The notes: generated by a model not told the origin, from the letters alone. DNA of 64,000 bases from Dyella_B sp035277725 (GCF_035277725.1 NZ_DATEJY010000030.1:51701-115700), one strand, 5' to 3'; positions 25,549-34,136 are shown, numbered from the stretch's first letter. Numbers and translations are program-made.

Positions 25549-25877
25549 ATGCCTGGGCTTATCTCGCGCTGGCGATCGTCGCCGAGGTGATCGGTACCAG
25601 TGCACTGAAAGCCGCCAATGGCTTCAGCCAACTGGTGCCGAGCCTGGTGGTGATCGCTGGTTACGGCACAGCGTTTTATTGCCTGGGCCTTGCACTGCGC
25701 AGCGTGCCGCTTGGCATCGCCTATGCGATCTGGTCGGGCGCAGGCACCGCACTCATCGCGCTGATCGGGATCGTGCTGTACAAGCAGAAGCTCGATCCTG
25801 CCGCCATGCTCGGCATCGGGTTGATTGTGGCGGGCGTGCTGGTGCTTAACCTCTTTTCCAAGAGCGCCGCGCACTGA
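25545..25877 (+). CDS. Small multidrug resistance (SMR) family transporter
   Basis: A 110-residue inner-membrane protein with four spans, the EmrE/SugE size. The key membrane-embedded Glu is in LAIVAEVIGTSALKAANG (span 1), the conserved Tyr/Trp in IAYAIWSGAGTALIALIG, and the final span is LGIGLIVAGVLVLNL. SMR proteins export quaternary cations or guanidinium as dual-topology dimers; the substrate here is not predictable. It is in a chain of overlapping genes: purC upstream, Mpo1-like downstream (shared A in TGATG). Confidence 0.9.
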   Translation: MNAWAYLALAIVAEVIGTSALKAANGFSQLVPSLVVIAGYGTAFYCLGLALRSVPLGIAYAIWSGAGTALIALIGIVLYKQKLDPAAMLGIGLIVAGVLVLNLFSKSAAH

Positions 25878-26365
25878 TGGCGCTCGCCGCGGATCAACGC
25901 AGCATGCGCGAATGGCTGGACAGCTACAGCCAGGATCATCAACATCCCATCAATCGCTTGCTGCACTGGATCTGCGTTCCGCTGATCGTGTGGAGCGCGC
26001 TGGCTCTGCTATGGACGGTGCCGGTGCCGACGTCACTGTTGCGTCCCGGCGCCTACGCAGTGTTTGCGATCGTGTTGGCATTCGCGTGGTACTGGAAGCG
26101 TTCGCATCGTCTTGGCGCTGCTTTGCTCATCGCATTGGTGATACTAGCGCTGATCTGCGCTTGGGTATTTGCGCCACTGGGAACGGCTCGCATGCGCTGG
26201 CTGGCGCTCGGCGTGTTTGTTGTGGCGTGGATCGGGCAATTCATCGGCCATCTGTTCGAAGGACGACGGCCGAGCTTCTTTACCGACCTTGCCTATTTAC
26301 TCGTCGGCCCGGCGTGGCTGATGGACAAGCTGTTGAACCGCATCGGCCTCAAGGAAAAACCATGA
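25877..26365 (+). CDS. Mpo1-like (DUF962) membrane protein
   Basis: A 162-residue protein of the YGL010w/Mpo1 family, which in yeast is an Fe-dependent dioxygenase in fatty-acid alpha-oxidation. Visible marks are MREWLDSYSQDHQHPINRLLH, with the conserved His residues, WICVPLIVWS, then four hydrophobic spans and WIGQFIGHLFEGRRPSFFTD near the end, which carries another conserved His and the PSFF motif. The start ATG shares its A with the SMR stop, and the stop overlaps the next gene. Confidence 0.85.
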   Translation: MALAADQRSMREWLDSYSQDHQHPINRLLHWICVPLIVWSALALLWTVPVPTSLLRPGAYAVFAIVLAFAWYWKRSHRLGAALLIALVILALICAWVFAPLGTARMRWLALGVFVVAWIGQFIGHLFEGRRPSFFTDLAYLLVGPAWLMDKLLNRIGLKEKP

Positions 26366-26775
26366 CCGGTTTTCTTGCATTGCTCAGCAGCTTGATCTGG
26401 TGGGTATTGTTCGGAAGCATCGGCGCGGTGTTGCCAAGCCTGATTGCCTGGATCGTGCTGCGCTGGAGCGAAGGTGCGCCGGTGGTGTTCAACCGCACCT
26501 ATCTTGCGTGCCTGATCTGGAGCCTGCTCACGTTGTTGATCGGTGCGATGGCCGCAGCGCATGCCGGCATTACGCGTCCACCGTTGGGTCCGTTGCTTGC
26601 AAGCGGTGCGTTTCGGGTAGCGCTGGTGCTGTCGATGTTGATTGGCGTGGCCGCCCTGTGGCGTTTGATTCCACGCGTGGATGCGCGTCGGATTCGCATC
26701 GGCAGCGCGTGTGTGGCGGTCGGCGTGGTGATGGCGGTAGTGTTTGGTATCGCCACTACGCTGATCAGCACCTGA
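26362..26775 (+). CDS. Small integral membrane protein of unknown function
   Basis: A 137-residue protein with four hydrophobic spans (LLSSLIWWVLFGSIGAVLP, YLACLIWSLLTLLIGAMAAA, VALVLSMLIGVAALW, ACVAVGVVMAVVFGIATTL). The ATG at 26362 overlaps the Mpo1-like stop (ATGA). No family recognised. It ends a four-gene chain (purC, SMR, Mpo1-like, this gene) in which every junction is an overlap of one or four bases, so production is tied to the upstream genes. Confidence 0.75.
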   Translation: MTGFLALLSSLIWWVLFGSIGAVLPSLIAWIVLRWSEGAPVVFNRTYLACLIWSLLTLLIGAMAAAHAGITRPPLGPLLASGAFRVALVLSMLIGVAALWRLIPRVDARRIRIGSACVAVGVVMAVVFGIATTLIST

Positions 26776-26780
26776 GACGC

Positions 26781-26854
26781 GCAGGTTGGGGTGCGACCCC
26801 CAACATCGCCATGCGTGGATGCATCACGATGTTGGGGGTCGCACCCCAACCTAC
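26781..26854. repeat. REP/BIME palindrome pair (family A), copy 1
   Basis: Two inverted REP units: left GCAG + stem GTTGGGGT/ACCCCCAAC (26781-26804), right the reverse complement ending in CCAACCTAC (26831-26854). The 26-base spacer is itself partly palindromic (ATCGCCATGC / GCATCACGAT). It lies between convergent genes, seven bases from the tkt stop. Confidence 0.85.
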
Positions 26855-26860
26855 CGCATC

Positions 26861-28855
26861 TCAGCCAATCACTTTCTTTACCGCATCCACCACGTGCGAC
26901 ACGGTGAAACCGAAGTGCTCGAACAATGCCGGCGCCGGTGCGGAAGCACCGAAGGTGGTCATGCCGATGACCTCGCCATCCAGGCCGACGTACTTGCGCC
27001 AGAAGTCGGCAGTGGCCGCCTCCACCGCCACGCGCGCGCGGCACCAGCCGGGCAGCACGCCTTCGCGGTATTCGAGCGGCTGGGCATCAAATACCTCGTT
27101 GCAGGGCATCGACACCACGCGTACCGGCACGTTCTGCTGCGCCAGCGTGCGGGCGGCTTCCATCGCCAGCTCCACTTCAGAGCCGGTGGCGATCAGGATC
27201 GCCTTGAACTTCGTATCGACCGGATCGAGCAGCACGTAGCCGCCGCGCTTGATATCGGCCAATTGCTGCGCCGTGCGCTGCTGATGCTTGAGCGTCTGGC
27301 GCGAGAAGATCAGGCACGACGGGCCATGCTTATGCTCGATCGCCTCCTTCCATGACACCGCCGACTCCACCGCATCGCACGGACGCCATACGCGATTGTT
27401 TGGAATCAAACGCAGCGAAGCGAGATGTTCCACCGGCTGATGCGTGGGGCCGTCTTCGCCCAGGCCGATCGAATCGTGCGTATACACGTGGATGGAGTGC
27501 GCAGGAATCAGCGCGCTCATGCGCACCGCGTTGCGCGCGTAATCGGAGAACACCAGGAAGGTGCCGTCATACGGAATGAAACCACCATGCAGCGCAAGGC
27601 CGTTGGCGATCGCCGTCATGCCGAATTCGCGCACGCCGTAATGCACGTAGTTGCCATCCGGACCGGTGACGCTCTTGCTGCCCTTCCACATGGTGAGGTT
27701 GGAGCCGGCAAGATCTGCCGAACCGCCGATCATTTCCGGCAGCAGCGGACCAAATGCATCCAGCGCCATCTGCGAGGCCTTGCGTGAAGCGACATCCGGA
27801 CCATCGGCGTTGACCTTGTCGACATAGGCTTGCGACAGCTTGGCCCAATCCGCCGGCAGTTCGCCGGCCGTGCGGCGGCGGAATTCCGCGGCGAGCTCGG
27901 GAAAGGCAGCTTCATACTTGGCGAAAAGTTCGTTCCATTGCTGCTCGCGCTCGGCACCGATCTTTTTCTTGTCCCACGCCGCATAAATGTCTTGCGGGAT
28001 TTCGAAGGGCGGATAACGCCAATCGAGTTCATCGCGTGCGGCGGCGACTTCATCCTTGCCCAGCGCCGCACCGTGCGATTCTTCCTTGCCCTGCTTGTGC
28101 GGAGCGCCGAAGCCGATGATGGTCTTGCAGCAGATCAAGGTGGGCTTGTCGCTCTGCGTGGTCGCCGCGGCAAACGCCTTTTGCACGGCGTCGGCATTGT
28201 GGCCGTCGACGCCGCGGATCACGTTCCAGCCATAAGCCTCGAAGCGCTTCGGGGTGTCGTCGGTGAACCAGCCTTCCACTTCGCCGTCGATGGAGATGTT
28301 GTTGTCGTCGTAGACCGCGATGAGCTTACCCAGCTTCCACGTACCCGCCAGCGAAGCGGCTTCATGCGATACGCCTTCCATCATGCAGCCGTCGCCCATG
28401 AACACGAAGGTGTGGTGGTCGACGATGGTATGGCCGGGGCGGTTGAAGTGTTGAGCGAGCAGCTTTTCTGCCAGCGCCAGACCGACCGAGTTGGCGAAGC
28501 CCTGGCCAAGCGGGCCGGTGGTGGTTTCCACGCCTGGGGTTTCGCTGGCTTCCGGATGCCCAGCGGTCTTGGAATGCAGTTGGCGGAAGCGCTTGAGTTC
28601 CGCCATTGGCAGGTCGAAGCCGGTCAAATGCAGCAATGCGTACTGCAGCATCGAGCCGTGGCCGTTGGAGAGCACGAAGCGGTCGCGGTTGGGCCACTTC
28701 GGGTTGACCGGGTTGAACTTCAGGTAATCGTTCCACAGCACTTCAGCGATATCGGCCATGCCCATCGGCATGCCGGGGTGGCCGGACTTGGCTGCCTCCA
28801 CGGCATCCATGGCTAGGGCGCGGACGGCGTTGGCGAGTTCGCGGCGAGATGTCAT
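26861..28855 (-). CDS. tkt: Transketolase
   Basis: Thiamine-diphosphate enzyme moving two-carbon units in the pentose phosphate pathway, 664 residues. Features: SRRELANAVRALAMDAVEAAKSGHPGMPMG, the TPP motif GDGCMMEGVSHEAASLAG...DDNNISIDG, YDGTFLVFSDYARNAVRMSA in the Pyr domain, and THDSIGLGEDGPTHQPVEH. The ATG at 28855 is preferred: GGAG lies nine bases upstream, and homology starts there; an upstream start at 28888 would add 11 residues. The odd palindrome GACAAT-T-ATTGTC sits 29 bases before this start. Confidence 0.97.
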   Translation of the reverse strand: MTSRRELANAVRALAMDAVEAAKSGHPGMPMGMADIAEVLWNDYLKFNPVNPKWPNRDRFVLSNGHGSMLQYALLHLTGFDLPMAELKRFRQLHSKTAGHPEASETPGVETTTGPLGQGFANSVGLALAEKLLAQHFNRPGHTIVDHHTFVFMGDGCMMEGVSHEAASLAGTWKLGKLIAVYDDNNISIDGEVEGWFTDDTPKRFEAYGWNVIRGVDGHNADAVQKAFAAATTQSDKPTLICCKTIIGFGAPHKQGKEESHGAALGKDEVAAARDELDWRYPPFEIPQDIYAAWDKKKIGAEREQQWNELFAKYEAAFPELAAEFRRRTAGELPADWAKLSQAYVDKVNADGPDVASRKASQMALDAFGPLLPEMIGGSADLAGSNLTMWKGSKSVTGPDGNYVHYGVREFGMTAIANGLALHGGFIPYDGTFLVFSDYARNAVRMSALIPAHSIHVYTHDSIGLGEDGPTHQPVEHLASLRLIPNNRVWRPCDAVESAVSWKEAIEHKHGPSCLIFSRQTLKHQQRTAQQLADIKRGGYVLLDPVDTKFKAILIATGSEVELAMEAARTLAQQNVPVRVVSMPCNEVFDAQPLEYREGVLPGWCRARVAVEAATADFWRKYVGLDGEVIGMTTFGASAPAPALFEHFGFTVSHVVDAVKKVIG

Positions 28856-28883
28856 CAGGGGTTTCTCCGGAGGCGGGCGCAAA

Positions 28884-28896
28884 GACAATTATTGTC
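28884..28896. promoter_or_regulatory. Short palindrome before tkt, possible operator
   Basis: GACAAT-T-ATTGTC: six-base arms around one central T, located between the tkt start and the divergent outer-membrane gene. The setting fits an operator, but the motif was not matched to a known regulator. Confidence 0.3.
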
Positions 28897-29102
28897 GCTG
28901 ATCGTCCGCTGTCTGTCGTCCAATGCCGACAGCCCTTTGATTTCATGGCTTAAACACGGCCTTAATTCGTTCTCCGGCCAGGGGAGATTCCCGGCAGCGC
29001 TCCCTTTTAATAGCCCCGCTGCACGTCGCAGCCGTTCCATTCGATCGCCCTCCCCTCGCGACTCGGATCTGGAAACACAAAAAGACAAAACGGAGGTTCC
29101 CC

Positions 29103-29810
29103 ATGCGCAAGATCCTTCTCTCCGCGGCAGTCGCCGCTGCGGGCCTCATCGCCCTTCCCGCGTTTGCCCAGGACTCGTCGGGCTACCTGCCGACGCAGAC
29201 GATCGGTTCCGGCAACTGGTTCATCGATGCCGGCATTGGCCGCACCGGCAGTTCCACCAGCGGCGGCTTTGGTTCCAACATCGGCAGTGACTTCAACTTC
29301 GGCAAGAGCCAGCGCGGCCGCAAGACCGGCTACAACCTGTTTGGCGGCTATCGCTGGAAACTCGGTCCGAACCTGGCGCTAGGTGCCGAAGCCGGCTATG
29401 CAGACCTTGGCAATTTCAAGCTGCAGAACACGTTCAATGGCGACAAGATCGACCAGACCTCCACCACGCAAGCCCTGCGCGGCTGGCTGGTCGGCGCCAA
29501 TGGCCGCATCAACCTGGCTACGCAGTGGTATCTGTCGGCACGCGGTGGTTTTTTCCACGCCAACGGCTCGGACCATATCTACGACAACGTTGACCAGAAC
29601 CTCGGTGAATTCACCACGGCCAAGTCCGGCCGCAACGGTTGGTACGCTGGCGTGGGCACCGGCTGGGATATCGACCAGCACTGGGGTGTCGGCCTGAGCT
29701 ACGACTACTACCACGCCAACGCCGGTCGCGTGCGGCTGGCCGATCAGGAGATCGCCACGCTCAAGCGTTCCACCAGCATCCTTTCGCTTACCGGCGAATA
29801 TCGATTCTGA
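29103..29810 (+). CDS. Outer-membrane beta-barrel protein (OmpA/opacity-like), paralogue 1
   Basis: A 235-residue exported barrel protein. MRKILLSAAVAAAGLIALPAFA is a signal peptide. The rest alternates short amphipathic strands (NLFGGYRWKLGPNLALGAEAGYADLG, RGWLVGANGRINLATQWYLSARGGFF, WYAGVGTGWDIDQHWGVGLSYDYYHAN) and ends in LTGEYRF, the terminal Phe being the Bam-recognition residue. It resembles small OmpA-like porin-fold proteins; function unknown. It is a paralogue of the next gene (shared GGYR, Y-A-G-V-G, YDYY/YNYY and EYRF features). Confidence 0.85.
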   Translation: MRKILLSAAVAAAGLIALPAFAQDSSGYLPTQTIGSGNWFIDAGIGRTGSSTSGGFGSNIGSDFNFGKSQRGRKTGYNLFGGYRWKLGPNLALGAEAGYADLGNFKLQNTFNGDKIDQTSTTQALRGWLVGANGRINLATQWYLSARGGFFHANGSDHIYDNVDQNLGEFTTAKSGRNGWYAGVGTGWDIDQHWGVGLSYDYYHANAGRVRLADQEIATLKRSTSILSLTGEYRF

Positions 29811-29815
29811 GTGTC

Positions 29816-29849
29816 AGGGATGGGCGGGACATCGCGTCCGCCCATCCCT
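29816..29849 (+). terminator. Terminator-like hairpin after paralogue 1
   Basis: AGGGATGGGCGG (29816-29827) pairs exactly with CCGCCCATCCCT (29838-29849) around a ten-base loop. The stem is strong but has no T-run, so it may be a factor-dependent or RNA-stability hairpin between the two barrel genes. Confidence 0.5.
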
Positions 29850-30017
29850 TCGTGCACGTAATCTTAATCAACTCTTAATATTGAACTCGTCGGTATTGAA
29901 TCTATCGGACACGTCCTTACTTCATGAAAGCGCACGCACAAGCATGCGCACGGGGTCGCCGGCTTCCCCCCTAGTGCCGGACACACCTCGATCAAAAAGC
30001 ATGACAAGGAGTACTCC

Positions 30018-30611
30018 ATGAAGAAGACGTTGTTTGCTGTTGCTCTCGCCGCTATGGGCCTGGCCGCCGTCCCCGCCGCTTTCGCCCAGAGCGCTCCCAC
30101 CCAGACGGCCCAGCAGGGCTGGTACATCGACGGCGACGTCGGGTACGGTCAGATCAACAAGGGTCCGTACGACTCCCAAGGCGATGCCATCGGCGGCATC
30201 AAGGGCGGCTACCGTTTCGCCATCAATCCGGAAATGTCGGTCGGCGTGGAAGCCGGTTACCAGTACCTGGGCCGCATCGATGCGCGCTATTCGAATGACT
30301 CCTCGCTGCGCTCCAAGCTGTATGGCCCGACGCTCGGCGCCAACCTGCGCTACAACTTCACGCCCAAGTGGTATGGCGAAGTGCGTGCCGGTGCCTTCTA
30401 CGCGCAGGGCCAGGGTTTGACCGATAGCTACAACTCAAGCTACCAGCGCTTCGATCGCACCCGCTATTACGCCGGCGTGGGCGTGGGCTACAACCTGACG
30501 GACAACTGGAGCGTAGGCGTGAACTACAACTACTACGACGGCTCCAACCGCAACCATGGCGTGCAACTGCAGACCAATGCATACACGGCGTCCGTGGAAT
30601 ATCGCTTCTAA
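30018..30611 (+). CDS. Outer-membrane beta-barrel protein (OmpA/opacity-like), paralogue 2
   Basis: A 197-residue exported barrel protein. MKKTLFAVALAAMGLAAVPAAFA is a signal peptide; the body has alternating strands (GWYIDGDVGYGQINKGPY, IKGGYRFAINPEMSVGVEAGYQYLG, YYAGVGVGYNLTDNWSVGVNYNYY) and ends in VEYRF with the terminal Phe. Its layout parallels the preceding gene, so the two probably arose by tandem duplication. AAGGAG stands eight bases before the ATG. A strong terminator follows at 30691. Likely role is envelope structure or small-molecule passage, not determinable here. Confidence 0.87.
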   Translation: MKKTLFAVALAAMGLAAVPAAFAQSAPTQTAQQGWYIDGDVGYGQINKGPYDSQGDAIGGIKGGYRFAINPEMSVGVEAGYQYLGRIDARYSNDSSLRSKLYGPTLGANLRYNFTPKWYGEVRAGAFYAQGQGLTDSYNSSYQRFDRTRYYAGVGVGYNLTDNWSVGVNYNYYDGSNRNHGVQLQTNAYTASVEYRF

Positions 30612-30690
30612 CAGGGTGAACACGAGCGGGGCTTTCGCAAGATTGTCCCCTCGCCCCAACCCGCTCCCCGAAGGGGAGAGGGCGCGAACG

Positions 30691-30720
30691 AAAAAGAGCG
30701 CCTTGCGGCGCTCTTTTTTT
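30691..30720. terminator. Bidirectional intrinsic terminator
   Basis: AAAAAGAGCGCC, loop TTGC, GGCGCTCTTTTTTT. It lies between convergent paralogue 2 and the aldolase and can end both transcripts. Confidence 0.92.
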
Positions 30721-30742
30721 ATTGACCCGCATTGAAGCGGGA

Positions 30743-31747
30743 TCAGCCCTTCCACTGCCCCAGCGCTGCCAGGCCATTGTCCTTGGCGCGCGCATGCACA
30801 ACCTTCTGTGCGTCAGCGTAGTTGGCCTTCATGTCCTTCGACCACAGCTTCAGCGCGGCCTGCTGCATGGCGCGGCCATAGGAGAACGACAGCGGCCACG
30901 GGTGCGGGCCCATGCGGTTCATCGCATTGAGGTGCGCGGTGGACTGTTCGTCGGTCTGGCCGCCGGAGAGGAACACGATGCCCGGCAGCGTCGCCGGCAC
31001 GGTGGTCTTGAGCACGCGCACGGTGGCTTCGGCCACTTCCTCGACGTCGACCTGCTCATCCGCATCCTTGCCCGGAATGACCATGCTGACCTTCAGGATG
31101 GTGCCTTCCAGCAGCACGTTCTGCTCGTAAAGCGCATTGAACAGGCTGCGCAGCACGGCCTCGTGCACTTCGTAGCTGACTTCGATCGAGTGATCGCCGT
31201 CCATGATCACTTCCGGCTCGACCATCGGCACCAGGCCAGCTTCCTGGCACAGCGCGGCATAGCGGGCCAGTGCCTGGGTATTGGCTTCGATCGCGGTAGA
31301 GCTGGGGTTGTCTTCGCTGATGTTGATCACCGCGCGCCACTTGGCGAACTGCGCGCCGAGTTTTACGTACTCGGCCAGGCGCTCGCGCAAGCCATCGAGG
31401 CCTTCGGTGATCACGTCGCCCGGGAAGCCGGCCAGCGCCACGGTGCCCTTGTCCACCTTGATGCCCGGAATGATGCCGTTCTTCTTCATGATCTGGGTAA
31501 ACGGCACGCCATCCTTGGTGGATTGGCGGATCGTTTCGTCGTACAGGATCGCGCCGGAGATATGCTCGGAGAGGTTCGGCGTGGTGAGCAGCAACTCGCG
31601 ATAGGCGCGGCGGTTCTCCTCCGTGTTCTCGATGCCGACCGATTCGAAGCGCTTCTTGATCGTGTTGGTCGATTCGTCGATGGCGATGATGCCCTTGCCG
31701 GGGGCCACCATGGCCAGGGCTACGCTCTCGAGATCTTCAATGCTCAT
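30743..31747 (-). CDS. Fructose-bisphosphate aldolase, class I
   Basis: Splits fructose 1,6-bisphosphate through a Schiff base. The 334-residue sequence is the animal/plant-like class I type: KGIIAIDESTNTIKKRFESV, SGAILYDETIRQ, KVDKGT, PEVIMDGDHS, and the Schiff-base Lys in TILKVSMVIPG; SGGQTDEQST and SFSYGRAMQQAALKLW are also present. The ATG at 31747 is chosen by homology; the frame continues to 31786 without similarity. The gene is close to pyk, tkt and gap, a loose cluster of central carbon genes. A 150-bp inverted-repeat element lies about 100 bases upstream. Confidence 0.95.
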   Translation of the reverse strand: MSIEDLESVALAMVAPGKGIIAIDESTNTIKKRFESVGIENTEENRRAYRELLLTTPNLSEHISGAILYDETIRQSTKDGVPFTQIMKKNGIIPGIKVDKGTVALAGFPGDVITEGLDGLRERLAEYVKLGAQFAKWRAVINISEDNPSSTAIEANTQALARYAALCQEAGLVPMVEPEVIMDGDHSIEVSYEVHEAVLRSLFNALYEQNVLLEGTILKVSMVIPGKDADEQVDVEEVAEATVRVLKTTVPATLPGIVFLSGGQTDEQSTAHLNAMNRMGPHPWPLSFSYGRAMQQAALKLWSKDMKANYADAQKVVHARAKDNGLAALGQWKG

Positions 31748-31850
31748 GGGACGACTCCGTAAAACTTTGGCGGCGCGAGGCCGCAAGGCAGGGAGGCCAC
31801 CCTAGCGGGCGGACAAGGTGGAAAGCGCGCGATTATAGCCCCACAGGGGT

Positions 31851-32000
31851 GCCCTGACCCATTTGCACAGGTGCCATCGGCTTTGTCCGCTCTCAGACCA
31901 CAGGACTGACGGCGAAGGCAGACTGGCTGTCTGTCGAGCCGACAGGCCGAAGGGATGGGTGCGAACAAAGCCGATGGCGCCTGTGCAAATGGGTCAGGGC
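31851..32000. repeat. 150-bp element with 36-bp near-perfect inverted repeats
   Basis: Arms 31851-31886 and 31965-32000 match with one difference in 36 (GCCCTGACCCATTTGCACAG at each outer end). The 78-base middle is not palindromic overall (it holds GGCTGTCTGTCGAGCCGACA). No coding capacity. It lies upstream of the aldolase and downstream of the TonB-like gene. Its ends differ from the GAGCCTGTC elements and from the REP family, so it is a third class in this window. Confidence 0.7.
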
Positions 32001-32042
32001 GCTCCCTTTCGTTGGGGCGTTCACAGCCGGCCCCGGGGGCCG

Positions 32043-32486
32043 TCAGCCCTGGCCGTAGCCAGGCAGCTTGCAAGGCGCCATCAGCTGTGCGCGCTGGGCG
32101 GGGTCGTCGGGAGAATTGAAAGGAACGATGTAGTAAGTGCTGACCGGCATGTGGTTTTTATTGGTCAGCGAGGGTCCATACCGGAAGTTGGACACCGCGC
32201 TCACTGCCGCTTTGCCGAGATCGCTCTTCGGCACCATCTTGGCCACCTGCACGTTCATTGGCACGCCGTCGCTGCCGATCGTGTAGGTCACGGCAATGCA
32301 GCTGGGCTTGTAGATGTTGACGCCGCTGTTGGGCACGTCCACCGAAACATCGCGATTGAGCAGAATCCACTGATTGGACAACTGCTCCGGTGCCACCCTC
32401 TGCGCCTCCTGGGCCATGGCCGGCATGCCGGCTACCAGCAGTGCGGCCACGAGCAGGGATGGAGCAAAACGAGTTGTCGTGCGCAT
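32043..32486 (-). CDS. Periplasmic protein with TonB C-terminal-like domain
   Basis: A 147-residue protein: signal peptide MRTTTRFAPSLLVAALLVAG ending in AMA, then a domain of about 110 residues with SCIAVTYTIGSDGVPMNVQV, PKSDLGKAAVSAVSNFRYGP, which fits the TonB C-terminal pattern (xVxFxIxxDGxVxxxxVxxSS...AxxAVxxWRFxP). It has no TonB-type N-terminal anchor or Pro-rich rod, so it is not a complete energy transducer; such short periplasmic TonB_C proteins are common in Xanthomonadales. It follows pyk on the same strand after a REP pair. The ATG at 32486 gives the signal peptide. Confidence 0.7.
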   Translation of the reverse strand: MRTTTRFAPSLLVAALLVAGMPAMAQEAQRVAPEQLSNQWILLNRDVSVDVPNSGVNIYKPSCIAVTYTIGSDGVPMNVQVAKMVPKSDLGKAAVSAVSNFRYGPSLTNKNHMPVSTYYIVPFNSPDDPAQRAQLMAPCKLPGYGQG

Positions 32487-32586
32487 GGCGAAACCTCCGA
32501 TGGAGCAGTGGGGACGTGGCATCAGTCTAGCCAATTGGAAAAATCGTCGGCACTGCCCAATCCCACCTCCGCACTCGTCGGCGACC

Positions 32587-32657
32587 GTAGGTTGGGGTGC
32601 GAACCCCAACATCGCCATGCATGTCGCGCCCGATGCTGGGGTTCGCACCCAACCTAC
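32587..32657. repeat. REP/BIME palindrome pair (family A), copy 2
   Basis: Left unit GTAG + GTTGGGGT/ACCCCAAC (32587-32610), right unit GCTGGGGTTCGCACCCAACC then CTAC (ends 32657), slightly shortened. The pair is seven bases downstream of the pyk stop. Confidence 0.85.
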
Positions 32658-32663
32658 GCGGCA

Positions 32664-34136
32664 TTACAGGTCGCGCAGGCTTTCCACCATGCCGTCCGCA
32701 CCCACCGACAGCAGCTTGAGCGTATTGGTACCGCCGCCCTTGCCGATGTGGTCGCCATGCGTCAACACCACACGATCGCCCTCGGAAAGCTTGCCGGCGC
32801 CGAACAACTGACGCACGGCTTCGCGCGCCGAAACGGCCGGATTCAAGGTGTCGTGCGTGAACTTCACCGGCTGCACGTCGCGCAGTACCAGCATGCGGCG
32901 GCGTGCATCGTCGAACGGCGACAGCGCATAGATCGGCACGGCGCTGCGGTAGCGCGACAGCCACTGCGCGGTCGCGCCGGATTCGGTCAGCGCCACGATC
33001 GCGCGCACACCGATCTCGCTGGCCAAGATCATGGCTGCCAGGGCGATGGCCTGGTCGGTACGATCCAGATGATGGCCATCCTTGGTGAGCGTTTCCTTCG
33101 GCTCGAACTGACGCTCCGCACCCAGGCAGATACGGCGCAATGCCGCCACCGCCTTGTCCGGATGCGCGCCGGCGGCCGATTCTTCCGACAGCATCACTGC
33201 GTCCGTGCCGTCGATCACCGCATTGGCCACGTCCAGCACTTCGGCGCGCGTGGGGATCGGCGAGCGCACCATCGACTGCAGCATCTGCGTGGCCGTGATC
33301 ACGGCGCGATTGCGCTGCACGGTTTCGCGGATGATCTTCTTCTGCAGGCCTGGCAGTTCGGCATCACCGATTTCCACGCCGAGGTCGCCGCGCGCCACCA
33401 TCACTACGTCGGAAGCGTCGATGATCTCGCCGAGCACCGGAATCGCATCGGCGCGCTCGATCTTCGCCACCAGCGACGCATTGCCGCCGGCTTCCTTCAG
33501 CAGGCGACGCGCGAGGTCCATGTCGGCGGCGGAGCGCACGAACGACACCGCAAGAAAATCCGCGCCGATCTCGGCGGCAAGCTTGATGTCCGCCTTGTCC
33601 TTATCGGACAACGCATCGACGGAGAGGCCGCCGCCCTGGCGATTCAACCCCTTGCGATCGGAAAGACGTCCACCGATCAGCACCTGGCAACGGATCTCGG
33701 TGCCGGCCACTTCAAGCACGGTCAGCGCGACCAGGCCGTCGTCGAGCAACAGGATGTCGCCCGCGTTCACATCTTTGGGCAAGCCAAGATAGCTCACACC
33801 CACGCGCGTGGTGTCGCCGGGCGGTGCGTCGGCGCGGCAATCGAGCACGAACGGATCGCCGTCGCGCAATTCGATCGGACCGTTGGCGAAACGCTCCACG
33901 CGAATCTTCGGCCCCTGCAAATCCGCCAGGATGCCCACCTCGCGGCCAACCTTTTCGGCTGCCTTGCGCACCGCCGCCGCGCGTGCGCGGTGATCGTCGG
34001 ATTGCCCATGGGACAGGTTGAGGCGTACCACGTTGACGCCTTCGGCGATGATTTTTTCGAGCATGCCGGGCGCGTCGGTGGCCGGGCCCAGGGTGGCAAC
34101 GATTTTGGTGCGGCGGGAGTGTGTGTCGGTGGCCAT
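32664..34136 (-). CDS. pyk: Pyruvate kinase
   Basis: Last step of glycolysis, PEP + ADP to pyruvate + ATP. The 490-residue protein shows RRTKIVATLGPATDAPG, RLNLSHG, the Mg/PEP region VMVARGDLGVEIGDAELPGLQKKII with its catalytic Lys upstream in LVAKIERADAIP, and TATQMLQSM with RSPIPTRAEVLDVANAV. The ATG at 34136 is chosen by homology; the frame extends to 34190. The domain order B-barrel with lid domain and C-domain is normal. REP pair at its 3' end. Confidence 0.96.
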   Translation of the reverse strand: MATDTHSRRTKIVATLGPATDAPGMLEKIIAEGVNVVRLNLSHGQSDDHRARAAAVRKAAEKVGREVGILADLQGPKIRVERFANGPIELRDGDPFVLDCRADAPPGDTTRVGVSYLGLPKDVNAGDILLLDDGLVALTVLEVAGTEIRCQVLIGGRLSDRKGLNRQGGGLSVDALSDKDKADIKLAAEIGADFLAVSFVRSAADMDLARRLLKEAGGNASLVAKIERADAIPVLGEIIDASDVVMVARGDLGVEIGDAELPGLQKKIIRETVQRNRAVITATQMLQSMVRSPIPTRAEVLDVANAVIDGTDAVMLSEESAAGAHPDKAVAALRRICLGAERQFEPKETLTKDGHHLDRTDQAIALAAMILASEIGVRAIVALTESGATAQWLSRYRSAVPIYALSPFDDARRRMLVLRDVQPVKFTHDTLNPAVSAREAVRQLFGAGKLSEGDRVVLTHGDHIGKGGGTNTLKLLSVGADGMVESLRDL

